Assembly: GCF_016654005.1 (NCBI RefSeq)
Contig: NZ_JAEPWN010000006.1
Span: 1-64,000 of the forward strand
From: Brevundimonas nasdae
GTDB lineage: Bacteria; Pseudomonadota; Alphaproteobacteria; Caulobacterales; Caulobacteraceae
Reading direction: 5' to 3'
Length of the DNA: 64,000 nt
The translations under genes and the position numbers were made by a program. Below, in pieces: positions 8,347 through 16,862 of this stretch (the first letter of the stretch is position 1; every line of letters begins with the position of its first letter). The notes under the pieces are model-generated. The model did not search any database and was not told where the DNA came from. It worked only from the letters and a program-made list of their open reading frames with translations.

Positions 8347-9125
8347 CCACGCCTGTCGATATCGAGTTTCTGCACCGTCTGGCGGACGCCGCCGACGCCA
8401 TCACCTCGACCCGGTTCCGGCAGGCGCTGGAGGTCGACACCAAGGTCAAGCCCGGCTTCTCCTTCGATCCCGTGACGGATGCGGACCGCGACGCCGAACT
8501 GGCCATCCGCGAGATCCTGACCGCGACCTATCCGGACCACAGCGTCCTGGGTGAAGAGTTCGGTCTGGCAGGCGACAGCCGGTTCCAGTGGGTGATCGAC
8601 CCCATCGACGGCACGCGCCCCTTCCTGTGCGGCATTCCGGTCTGGGGCACGCTGATCGGCCTGACTGAGGACGGCATGGCGACCCACGGCCTGATGAGCC
8701 AGCCCTTCACCGGCGAACGCTTCTGGGGCGGGCCGGACGGGGCCTGGACCCGGCGCGGCGGCGCGCGCCATCCCATCCGCACGCGCGCGGTCGACGATCT
8801 GGCCGGGGCCGTCCTGCACACCACCTCGCCAGAGGGGTGGCCCGACCATCTGCTGGACGGCTTCGCCCGTCTGAAAGCCGCCACGCGCATGACGCGATAC
8901 GGCGGCGAATGCTACGCCATGGTCATGGTCGCGGCAGGCCAGATCGACCTGGCCATAGAGCCGTCGCTTCAGCCGTATGACATCGTCGCCCTGATCCCGA
9001 TCATCGAACAGGCGGGCGGGGTGGTGACACAGTTGAACGGCGAGCGGGCTGAGGCGGGCGGCCCCGTGCTGATTTCCGCCAACCAGGGCCTGCACGAGCA
9101 GGCGCTGAAACTGTTCGCAGCCTGA
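8343..9125 (+). CDS. Inositol-monophosphatase-family phosphatase, HisN type
   Basis: 260 residues of the FIG/IMPase fold. Metal-binding motifs are in order: the Glu in LGEEFG (about 64-69), DPIDGT (about 82-87), and the C-terminal GGECYAMVMVAAGQIDLAIE with PYDI. The GGECYA/PYDI pattern is closest to the histidinol-phosphatase (HisN) branch, so dephosphorylation of L-histidinol phosphate or an inositol/sugar phosphate is possible. Coupling to a LacI regulator and an MFS transporter argues for a catabolic sugar-phosphate role as much as for histidine synthesis; the sequence cannot decide. Confidence 0.85.
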   Translation: MTTPVDIEFLHRLADAADAITSTRFRQALEVDTKVKPGFSFDPVTDADRDAELAIREILTATYPDHSVLGEEFGLAGDSRFQWVIDPIDGTRPFLCGIPVWGTLIGLTEDGMATHGLMSQPFTGERFWGGPDGAWTRRGGARHPIRTRAVDDLAGAVLHTTSPEGWPDHLLDGFARLKAATRMTRYGGECYAMVMVAAGQIDLAIEPSLQPYDIVALIPIIEQAGGVVTQLNGERAEAGGPVLISANQGLHEQALKLFAA

Positions 9126-9241
9126 AGGCGACGCCGTCGCATCGGCTCAGGCCTGCCTGCTGAATTGTGGAGATTGTCAGGAGATTTGAATTAGGCCGTT
9201 TGGCGACTGCGCTGATGTCACGACACGAATAATGCACCTGG

Positions 9242-9278
9242 CCGTTACACGTCTGTGAACTGACTATTGCACAGACGT
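9242..9278 (+). promoter_or_regulatory. Pho-box-like repeats and inverted repeat upstream of TonB receptor
   Basis: On the coding strand CCGTTAC, four bases, CTGTGAA, four bases, CTATTGC (9242-9270) repeat with 11-bp spacing, like the array before the receptor at 3472-5844 and in the same orientation relative to its gene. Overlapping it is a perfect 9-bp inverted repeat, ACGTCTGTG (9249-9257) and CACAGACGT (9270-9278). Either could be the real operator; the repeats end about 33 bp before the start codon. Confidence 0.4.
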
Positions 9279-9311
9279 CCTAATCCCCGACGCTGACATC
9301 GCAGGGGAACA

Positions 9312-11645
9312 ATGATGCAACGTCGCAATAAACTTCGCCTCCAGCTCCTGCTGGGCGGCGCCCTTCTCGTAACGCCCGCCGCCGCCTTCGCCGAAACTGC
9401 ACCCGCACCGGCGCCGGTCGATCAACAGTCCGGCCTGGCCGACATCATCGTGACCGCGACCAAGCGTGAGACCAATCTGCAAGAGACGCCGATCTCGATC
9501 TCGGTGCTCGGCTCCGAGGCGCTGGAGAACCGCCACGTCCAGAGCCTGATGGACCTGGCCGACGGCGCGGTTCCGTCCCTGCGCGTCGCCACCTTCGAAG
9601 CCCGCCAGTCGGCGCTGACCATCGGCATTCGCGGCATCGTGCCGAACGACGCCAACCAGCCCGCTCGCGAACAGGGCGTCGGCGTCTATGTCGACGGCGT
9701 CTATCTGGCCCGCCAGCACGGCCTGGGCTCGGCCCTGCTCGACATCGAGCGCATCGAGGTTCTGAAAGGGCCGCAAGGCACCCTGTTCGGCCGCAACACC
9801 GAAGGCGGCGCCCTGTCGCTGGTCACGCGCAAGCCCACCGGCGAGTTCGGCATGCGCGCCACCGCCGGCGTCGGCAACCTGGACTCCTACAACACGGAAA
9901 TGCACGTCGATTTCCCGGCCCTGGGCGACTTCGCCTTCAAGGTCGACGGCGTGATCCAGGTGCAGGGTCCGGTCACCAAGAACATCCTTCCGGGTGAGAC
10001 CGGCTTTGGCCAGTACGACCGTCGCGGCCTGCGCTTCCAGACCCGCTGGACCCCGACCGACAACTTCTCGGCCACCCTGGCCGCCGACATCGGCAAGGAC
10101 AAGAACACCCCCTTCTATTCGCAACTGCTGAACTTCAACCCGAACGGCCTGACCGTGGTGCCCTTCACCGCGGCTTCGGTGCCGTCGGGCAGCATCCGCG
10201 GCCTGTCGCCGCTGGTGCAGGTTGAAGGCTCCAAGCGCATGACGCAGGCCGACATCGGCGTGCCGCAGCAGTGGAGCGTCGACGACACCCGCGGCATCGA
10301 CCTGCACCTGTCCTATCGTCCTAACGACTCGCTGGAAATCCGTTCGATCACCGCTTACCGCGATCTGGACGTTGAACAGTACGACAACATCGCCGGCGCC
10401 CACCGTCCGCCGCTGGGCTCGCCGAACGGCAAGTTCTCGCGTTACTCGCTGGCCGGTTTCTGGCAGCACCAGTTCAGCCAGGAAATCCAGGCGGTCGGTT
10501 CGCTGGGCGACAGCATCGACTACGTCGGCGGCGTCTTCTACTTCAAGGAGACCGTCTCGGACGACGCCTCCACGCCCTCGACGAACCAGTGGAATGCGGA
10601 CGGCACGGGCTACACCATCCTGGATCCAACCCCGACCATCCGCGGCTTCCGCTCGATGGACCGCAAGTCCACGGCCCACTCGGAATCCAAGGCTGTCTAT
10701 GGTCAGGCGACCTGGACCCCCGCGAACCTGAGCGACCTGCATCTGACGGTCGGCGGCCGCTACACCTGGGATGAAAAAGACGGCACGCTGGAGTTGGTCA
10801 ACAACGCCCTGCCGGTCGTGAACGGCGTCACGGGCGAACTGCACTTCAAGAGCTCGGTCGACCGTTTCGACCCGCTGGTCACCCTGGCCTATGACCTGAC
10901 CAACACCGTCAACGTCTATGGCAAATATTCGACCGGCTACCGCGCCGGCGGCGCCTCCTCGCGCTCGCTGACCTATCGTTCGTTCGATCCGGAAGAGGTC
11001 AAGGCTTACGAACTGGGTCTGAAGAGCGACCTGTTCGACCGTCGCGTCCGCCTGAACGCCGCCATCTATGCGATGGACCGCACCGACAGCCAGATCGACT
11101 TCAGCCTGATCACCGGCACCCGCAACACGCTTGAGACGGTCAACGCCCCCGGCACGACCAAGATCCGTGGTCTGGAGCTGGAAGGTCAGTTCCGCGCGAC
11201 CGACAACCTGACCCTGTCGGCCTCCTACGCCTATACGGACGCCAAGATCCCGGACACGGTCAACCCGTTCGACGGCAAGCTGCAGAAGGTGTTCATCGCC
11301 TATACGCCCGAGAACGCAGCCAGCGTCGCCGCCGACTGGGAATCGCCCTTCATGGGCGCCACGCTGAAGGCCCACATCGACGCCAACTACGCCGACGCCA
11401 GCCACAGCTTCGAACAGTTCGAAATCAAGAACGACCAGTCGTTCGTCGTGAACGGCCGCATCGCCATCGCCGACATCCAGACCAACCCCGGCGGTCCGCT
11501 GCTGGAAGTGGCTGTGTGGTCGCGCAACCTGCTGGACGAAACCTATGTCTATCGTCGTGATCCGTCGAACCGGGCCACGCTGGGGGACTACGGCAACTTC
11601 AACACGCCGCGCACCTTCGGCATCCAGCTGACGGCCAAGTACTAA
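9312..11645 (+). CDS. TonB-dependent outer-membrane receptor
   Basis: 777 residues with a signal peptide (about 1-28, ending AFA-ET), the TonB box as ADIIVTATKR (about 44-53), a plug domain carrying IGIRGI, VGVYVDGVY, RIEVLKGPQGTLFGRNTEGGAL (split here across about 134-160), and a long beta barrel ending in FGIQLTAKY. The plug motifs are of the group common in sphingomonads and Caulobacterales. GGGG followed by AACA gives a ribosome site before the ATG at 9312. It stands alone as a transcription unit closed by the terminator at 11671-11700. The ligand is unknown. Confidence 0.92.
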   Translation: MMQRRNKLRLQLLLGGALLVTPAAAFAETAPAPAPVDQQSGLADIIVTATKRETNLQETPISISVLGSEALENRHVQSLMDLADGAVPSLRVATFEARQSALTIGIRGIVPNDANQPAREQGVGVYVDGVYLARQHGLGSALLDIERIEVLKGPQGTLFGRNTEGGALSLVTRKPTGEFGMRATAGVGNLDSYNTEMHVDFPALGDFAFKVDGVIQVQGPVTKNILPGETGFGQYDRRGLRFQTRWTPTDNFSATLAADIGKDKNTPFYSQLLNFNPNGLTVVPFTAASVPSGSIRGLSPLVQVEGSKRMTQADIGVPQQWSVDDTRGIDLHLSYRPNDSLEIRSITAYRDLDVEQYDNIAGAHRPPLGSPNGKFSRYSLAGFWQHQFSQEIQAVGSLGDSIDYVGGVFYFKETVSDDASTPSTNQWNADGTGYTILDPTPTIRGFRSMDRKSTAHSESKAVYGQATWTPANLSDLHLTVGGRYTWDEKDGTLELVNNALPVVNGVTGELHFKSSVDRFDPLVTLAYDLTNTVNVYGKYSTGYRAGGASSRSLTYRSFDPEEVKAYELGLKSDLFDRRVRLNAAIYAMDRTDSQIDFSLITGTRNTLETVNAPGTTKIRGLELEGQFRATDNLTLSASYAYTDAKIPDTVNPFDGKLQKVFIAYTPENAASVAADWESPFMGATLKAHIDANYADASHSFEQFEIKNDQSFVVNGRIAIADIQTNPGGPLLEVAVWSRNLLDETYVYRRDPSNRATLGDYGNFNTPRTFGIQLTAKY

Positions 11646-11670
11646 AACTGACCAAGCCTTAGCGTTTTGG

Positions 11671-11700
11671 CCCTCCTCGCCCCTGATCGGGCGGGGAGGG
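11671..11700 (+). terminator. Hairpin terminator after TonB receptor
   Basis: CCCTCCTCGCCC and GGGCGGGGAGGG pair over 12 positions (one T-G wobble) around a CTGATC loop, 25 bp after the receptor stop. There is no long T run, so termination may be partial, but this is the strongest stem between the receptor and the next gene. Confidence 0.7.
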
Positions 11701-11794
11701 TTCAGGCGTTTTCGAATGTGAAACTGGCGTGAATTTTACGCGATGATTCCGCTTTTGCTGGACCGTCGCGATCCGGGCGGTGCAGAGGCGCGGC

Positions 11795-12484
11795 ATGACG
11801 CCGCTGGTTCTGATCGCCGAAAGTGACGCCGAAACCGCCGATGGGCTGGACGCCAGCCTGCGCCGCGAAGGCTTTCGCACCGCTCTGGCGTCCGATGGTC
11901 AGGCGGCGCTGGACCTTCAGGATTCCCTGAAGCCGGACTTGATCTTTCTGGGCGTGGACCTGCCTGTCCGTGACGGCTGGGACGTGCTGGGCGAGGTGCG
12001 GCGGCGCGGCGAAACCCCCGTCTTCATGCTGGCGTCGCAAGGGCGTGAGGCGGGGCGTCTTCAGGCCCTGCGGATCGGCGCGGACGACTATCTGATCCAG
12101 CCGCTGACGCCGGTGGAGGCGGCGGCGCGCGCGCACGCCATCCTGCGCCGGACCCTGGGCGCACAGAAGGCCAAGGTGCTGCGCGTCGGGCCGCTGGAAG
12201 TGCAGCTTGAGAACTATCTGGCCGCCGTCATCCTGCACGAAGGGCGTCGGCGGCTGGACCTGACCCTGACCGAGTTCCGCATCCTGGCCCATATGGCGCG
12301 GACGCCGCTGCGGGTCTTCAGCCGCGCCGACATCATGCAGGCCTGTTTTCCCAATCAGGACGTGCTGGAACGCACCATCGACAGCCATGTCAGCCATCTG
12401 CGCCGCAAGCTGGAGACATCCGGCGCGTCGGGCTTGCTGCGTAATGTCCGGGGCGTCGGCTATCGGCTGGAGCCGGAAACCTGA
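11795..12484 (+). CDS. OmpR-family response regulator with a degenerate receiver
   Basis: About 229 residues: receiver-like domain (1-120) plus winged-helix output domain (about 130-228, with LTLTEFRILAHM and a final VRGVGYRLEPE). The start at the ATG 11795 is preceded by GAGG at a good distance; a GTG at 11780 is possible. In the receiver, the phosphoacceptor Asp is replaced by Gly53 (PDLIFLGVDLP), the conserved Thr/Ser before the switch reads MLAS, and the invariant Lys of DDYLxKP is Gln (DDYLIQP). The protein is therefore predicted not to be switched by normal aspartyl phosphorylation. It sits alone, without a histidine kinase, between two TonB receptor genes and may control one of them. 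Confidence 0.88.
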   Translation: MTPLVLIAESDAETADGLDASLRREGFRTALASDGQAALDLQDSLKPDLIFLGVDLPVRDGWDVLGEVRRRGETPVFMLASQGREAGRLQALRIGADDYLIQPLTPVEAAARAHAILRRTLGAQKAKVLRVGPLEVQLENYLAAVILHEGRRRLDLTLTEFRILAHMARTPLRVFSRADIMQACFPNQDVLERTIDSHVSHLRRKLETSGASGLLRNVRGVGYRLEPET

Positions 12485-12612
12485 GTTTTTTGAACGCCGG
12501 ATGATTTCGGACTTGCGCTGAAGCGCCGAACCCGGATCAAGCGTCGCCGTCATGTCTCGCGGTCGTCTTGAAGCCTATGCCGAACCGTCGCCGCTGCGAC
12601 ATGGCCTACGGC

Positions 12613-12630
12613 TAGTCAGTCCCCTGACAT
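12613..12630 (+). promoter_or_regulatory. Weak Pho-box-like pair upstream of third TonB receptor
   Basis: TAGTCAG, four bases, CTGACAT: the second half-site matches the PhoB half-site CTGTCAT at six of seven bases, the first at four of seven. It ends only 22 bp before the ATG, which is close for an activator site, so it may be chance. Listed because a phosphatase gene (phoD) is in the same transcription unit. Confidence 0.25.
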
Positions 12631-12652
12631 TGCCACTCTGGGGGATTCGATC

Positions 12653-15163
12653 ATGACCATTTCACTGAAGGCGCGGCTGCTGGCCGCCGCGACCCTGGTC
12701 GGCGCCAGCGCCGGGGGAACCATCGCCTGGGCCGACGAACAGACGTCGCCTTCCACCGTCGACGACATCGTCGTGACAGCCCAACTGCGTGAACAGAAGA
12801 CCATCGACGTCCCCTTCGCCCTGACCGCCTATTCGGGCCAGTTCCTGCAGGATCTGGGCGTTCAGGAGTTCGATCAGTTGTCGGCCTTCGTGCCCGGCTT
12901 CCTGGTGCAGAACCAGTCGCCGAACAATCCGGGCTTTGTGATGCGCGGCATCACTTCGGACAGCGGCTCCGCGACGGCTGAGCCGCGCGTGTCCGTCTTC
13001 CAGGACGGGGTGTCGATCTCCAAGTCGCGCGGCTCCTATGTCGAACTGTTCGATATGGAGCGGATCGAGGTGGCCAAGGGGCCGCAGTCGACCCTGTACG
13101 GACGCGGCGCTCTGATCGGCGCGGTGAATCTGGTCCAGAATCGCGCCCGCATCGGCCGCACCGAAGCCTATGCCCAGGCCGAGGTCGGCAACGAAGGCTA
13201 TCGCATGGTCGAGGGGGCGGTGAACCTGCCGGTCGGCGAGACGGCGGGCCTGCGTCTGTCCACGCGCCTGAAGACGCGCGACGGCTTTGTCGAGAACCTG
13301 CTGAGCGGTGACGATTACAACTCCATCGAGACCAAGGCCTTCCGCCTGTCGGGCGCATGGGCGCCGAATGAGCGCACGCGGTTCGACGTGATCGCCAACT
13401 ATCAGACGGACAAGGCGTCCGGCACGCCGTTCAAGTCCATCGCCTATTTCCCCGCCGACTCGAACACCGGCGCGGTGCTGGGCGGCAAGGATCCGTGGGA
13501 CGGCGCGGCCCTGACGCCGGGCGCGGCCTTTGACGGCGGCAAGTCGCTGGGTCTGACCCGCGAGGTCTGGGGCGTGACGGGTCTGGCCCACATCGATCTG
13601 AAGTCCTCGCTGCGCCTGAACTCGACCACGGCCTACCGCCAGTTCAAGAACTACGAGACCTTTGACGCGGACGGCGTCTCCCTGCCCATCCTGACCGCCG
13701 CCGAGGACACCTATGGCGAACAGTGGAGCCAGGATCTGCGCCTGAGCTACAACAACGGCGGGCGGCTCAGCGGCTTCGTCGGCGCGGGCTGGTTCCATGA
13801 AGAGGGCTATCAGCGCACCCCGACCCAGTTCGACGAACGTCTGGCCCTGGTGCAGCTGGCCGGACTGCTGGACGGATCGCCGACCACGGTCGGCGACAAG
13901 ACCCTGCCGATGGCCAGCTATCCGACGCTGGCGGGCTTGGCTCTGGGCGGACTGCTCAGCCCGCTGGGCGCGGGGGCCTTCGCCGCTCCGATCGCCGCCA
14001 ACCTGAAGGCGACGCATATCGAGACGCCGATCAACAACTCGGACCTGACATCCTACGATGTCTTCGCCGATGTCACCTATGCCCTGACCGACCGGTTGGA
14101 GGTCTCGGGCGGGGTTCGCTACACCCGCGATGACAAGACAACGGGCTTCGCCAGTTCGGTTCAAAGCCGTTCGGTTCTGGGGGCGTTGCTGGCGCTTCAG
14201 TCGGGAGCGATCCCTGCCAGCCAAATGCAGGCCTTCCTGACGACCATGGCCAATCCGGCCTATCTGAACATTCCCGCCAATCTGTTCCCGTTGTTCGGCC
14301 TGACGGCCCAGCCGACGACGAACAATGGCGACTTCTCCTATTTCGACTCCAAGGATGACGGCGTGACCTGGCGTCTGACGGCGCGCTACGCCCTGTCCGA
14401 CGACGCCAACATCTACGCCAACTATGCGCGCGGCCGCCGCCCGGAGGTCATCAGCGCCTCTGGTCCCGCCGCGCCGGGCGCCGCCGCCCGCTTCACCCCG
14501 GTCGCCGCCGAGACGGTCGACAGCTACGAGATCGGCGCCAAGGCCGCCCTGCTGGACCGCCGCCTGCGCGTGGACGGCGCCGTCTTCCTGTACAACTACG
14601 ACAACTTCCAGACGACGGTGCAGCAGGGCACCCTGTTCGTCACCACCAATGCGGGCGAGGCCAAGTCCTATGGCTTCGAGGGACAGGCCAACTTCACCGT
14701 CTCGTCGAGCCTGGATCTGTTCGCCACCTACGCCTTCAACCATTCGCGGTTCGAGAATGGCCTGTACAAGGGCAACCACTTCCGTCTGTCGCCTGACCAT
14801 GCGGCCTCGTTCGGCGCGATCTGGCGTCTGCCGGTCGCGGGCGGGGCGATCGAGGTTCAGCCCACCTACACCTGGCAGTCCAAGGTCTTCTTCGACGACG
14901 ACAACGACATCCCGGAACTGCAGAAGGGCCATTTCGTCCCTGACCTGATTCAGGACGAATACCAGGACGCCTATGGTCTGCTGAACCTGCGCATCCGCTA
15001 TGCCCCGGCGTCGCAGAACTGGGGCGTGGAGGCCTTCGGCGAGAACATTCTGGATGAGAAATACATCAAGGATGCGGGCAACACCGGCGATGCGCTGGGC
15101 ATGCCGACCTTCATCGCCGGACGGCCTGCCTCCTACGGCCTCGTGTTCAAGCTGAAGCTCTGA
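12653..15163 (+). CDS. TonB-dependent outer-membrane receptor, coupled to phoD
   Basis: 836 residues: signal peptide (about 1-27, ending AWA-DE), TonB box VDDIVVTAQ (about 36-44), plug with FVMRGI, VSVFQDGVSI, RIEVAKGPQSTLYGRGA, then a beta barrel ending GLVFKLKL. The TonB-box and plug pattern again belongs to the large receptor group expanded in Caulobacterales. The start has GGGGG seven bases upstream. A PhoD-type phosphatase begins eight bases after the stop, so uptake of a phosphoester, nucleotide or phospholipid-derived ligand is a reasonable inference, not shown by the receptor itself. Confidence 0.92.
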   Translation: MTISLKARLLAAATLVGASAGGTIAWADEQTSPSTVDDIVVTAQLREQKTIDVPFALTAYSGQFLQDLGVQEFDQLSAFVPGFLVQNQSPNNPGFVMRGITSDSGSATAEPRVSVFQDGVSISKSRGSYVELFDMERIEVAKGPQSTLYGRGALIGAVNLVQNRARIGRTEAYAQAEVGNEGYRMVEGAVNLPVGETAGLRLSTRLKTRDGFVENLLSGDDYNSIETKAFRLSGAWAPNERTRFDVIANYQTDKASGTPFKSIAYFPADSNTGAVLGGKDPWDGAALTPGAAFDGGKSLGLTREVWGVTGLAHIDLKSSLRLNSTTAYRQFKNYETFDADGVSLPILTAAEDTYGEQWSQDLRLSYNNGGRLSGFVGAGWFHEEGYQRTPTQFDERLALVQLAGLLDGSPTTVGDKTLPMASYPTLAGLALGGLLSPLGAGAFAAPIAANLKATHIETPINNSDLTSYDVFADVTYALTDRLEVSGGVRYTRDDKTTGFASSVQSRSVLGALLALQSGAIPASQMQAFLTTMANPAYLNIPANLFPLFGLTAQPTTNNGDFSYFDSKDDGVTWRLTARYALSDDANIYANYARGRRPEVISASGPAAPGAAARFTPVAAETVDSYEIGAKAALLDRRLRVDGAVFLYNYDNFQTTVQQGTLFVTTNAGEAKSYGFEGQANFTVSSSLDLFATYAFNHSRFENGLYKGNHFRLSPDHAASFGAIWRLPVAGGAIEVQPTYTWQSKVFFDDDNDIPELQKGHFVPDLIQDEYQDAYGLLNLRIRYAPASQNWGVEAFGENILDEKYIKDAGNTGDALGMPTFIAGRPASYGLVFKLKL

Positions 15164-15171
15164 GAGAACCG

Positions 15172-16842
15172 ATGAACCTGGATCGCCGCAGTCTTCTGGG
15201 CCTGCTCGGCGCGGGCGCCGCAACGCCCGCCGCCGCAAAGGTCGCCAACACCGGACAGGTCGCCTTTCTGCATGGGGTGGCCAGCGGCGATCCGGGGCCG
15301 CATTCGGCTGTCTTCTGGACGCGGGTGACGCCTGAAACGGGTGCGGGCGGCGATATCGCCGTTACGCTGGAGGTCGCGCGCGATGCGGCCTTCAACGACC
15401 TGGTGCGCCGGGTTTCGAACCTGAAAGCCGGGGCCGAGCGCGACTTTACGATCAAGCACGAACTGGACGATGCGGCGTTTCGTCCAGGCTCGGAGTATTT
15501 CTACCGCTTCACCGCCAATGGCGTGACGTCGCCGGTCGGACAGGTGCGGACCCTGCCCGAAAACCAGACGCCGGACGTGGTTCTGGCGGTGGTGTCGTGC
15601 CAGCTTTATCCGGGCGGCCTGTTCAACGCCTATGACGCCATCGCCAGACAGCCGCGCGTCGATGCGGTCGTGCATCTGGGCGACTACATCTACGAATATG
15701 GCGCGGCGGCGGGCGACTATGGCATGGACCACGGGGCGCGGCTGAACCGCATTCCCGAGCCTGCGCACGAGATCGTCACTCTGTCTGACTACCGGACGCG
15801 TCACGCCCAGTACAAGACCGACCCCGACCTGCAGGCCGCCCATGCGCGGGCTGCCTTCATCTGCGTGTGGGACGATCACGAGGTGGCCAACGACACCTGG
15901 ATTCTGGGCGCGGAGAACCACCAGCCGGAAACCGAGGGCGACTTCGCCGTGCGAAAGGCCGCGGCGCTTCGGGCCTATTACGAATGGATGCCGATCCGCG
16001 AGCCCAAGGCGGGCACGCTCCAGGAAGCGATCAACCGCGCCTTCCACTTCGGCGACCTGGCCAGCCTGATCATGGTCGAGACCCGGCTTCTGGCGCGCAA
16101 CAAGCAGCTGACCTACGCCGATCTGCCGCGCAAGGCGGACGGCTCGCCCGACGTGGCGGCCTTTGAGGTCACGCGCAATGATCCGTCGCGCGACATGCTG
16201 GGCGAGGTGCAGCGCCGCTGGATCGGCGACACCATCCAGCGCTCGCACGCGGCGGGCCGTCCGTGGCAGGTGCTGGGCAATCAGGTGGTCATGGCCCGGG
16301 TCAAGGGGCCCAACATCGAGCAGATGATGCCGCCCGAGCAGGTGGCCCAGCTTCTGGCGACCCTGCCGCCGGAAACCCGCCCCGAGATCGAGGCGGCGAT
16401 CCAGCTGTTCAAACTGGGCCTGCCGTTCAATCTGGACGGCTGGGACGGCTATCCGGCGGGCCGTGAGCGCCTGTATGAGACTTTCAAGGCCACAGGCGTC
16501 CAGCCCATCGTCCTGTCGGGCGACAGCCACGCCTTCTGGACCAATGAACTGTATGACAATGCGGGCCAGCGCCGGGCCGTGGAGTTCGGAACCTCGTCCA
16601 TCTCCAGCCCGTCAGTGGGCGACCACGTCGGCGGCCTGCCCATCGGTCTGGCCCTGTCGTCGGCCAACCCGGAGGTGGTCTTCTGCGACCAGACGTCAAA
16701 GGGCTACATCCTGCTGACCCTGACGCCGGAACGCGCGGTCGCCGAACTGTGCGCGGTCTCGACCATCATGGCCAAGCCGTATCAGACGCGGGTCGTGAAA
16801 CGCTACAGCGTGACGCCGCAGGGCGATCTGACCGAGGTCTGA
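15172..16842 (+). CDS. phoD: Alkaline phosphatase D (PhoD-type phosphodiesterase)
   Basis: 556 residues. The N-terminus MNLDRRSLLGLLGAG has the twin-arginine export signal, as expected for PhoD enzymes, which fold with Ca2+ and Fe3+ before Tat export. The PhoD N-terminal domain (FLHGVASGDPGPHSAVFWTR) is followed by the metallophosphatase core with HLGDYIYEY, WDDHE, LGNQVVMAR and LSGDSHAFW. It should hydrolyse phosphodiesters or monoesters in the periplasm. It starts eight bases after the TonB receptor, with GAGAG before the ATG, and is the last gene of that unit. Confidence 0.92.
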   Translation: MNLDRRSLLGLLGAGAATPAAAKVANTGQVAFLHGVASGDPGPHSAVFWTRVTPETGAGGDIAVTLEVARDAAFNDLVRRVSNLKAGAERDFTIKHELDDAAFRPGSEYFYRFTANGVTSPVGQVRTLPENQTPDVVLAVVSCQLYPGGLFNAYDAIARQPRVDAVVHLGDYIYEYGAAAGDYGMDHGARLNRIPEPAHEIVTLSDYRTRHAQYKTDPDLQAAHARAAFICVWDDHEVANDTWILGAENHQPETEGDFAVRKAAALRAYYEWMPIREPKAGTLQEAINRAFHFGDLASLIMVETRLLARNKQLTYADLPRKADGSPDVAAFEVTRNDPSRDMLGEVQRRWIGDTIQRSHAAGRPWQVLGNQVVMARVKGPNIEQMMPPEQVAQLLATLPPETRPEIEAAIQLFKLGLPFNLDGWDGYPAGRERLYETFKATGVQPIVLSGDSHAFWTNELYDNAGQRRAVEFGTSSISSPSVGDHVGGLPIGLALSSANPEVVFCDQTSKGYILLTLTPERAVAELCAVSTIMAKPYQTRVVKRYSVTPQGDLTEV

Positions 16843-16862
16843 TCCCTGCCGGACCGGCGCTG

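Noticed and set aside
9264-11405. A 713-codon minus-strand frame opposite the second TonB receptor
   Set aside because: Low-complexity Val/Gly/Ala/Arg composition, no start signal and full overlap with a clear receptor gene.
12662-15238. An 858-codon minus-strand frame opposite the third TonB receptor
   Set aside because: Same shadow effect; no domain recognisable.
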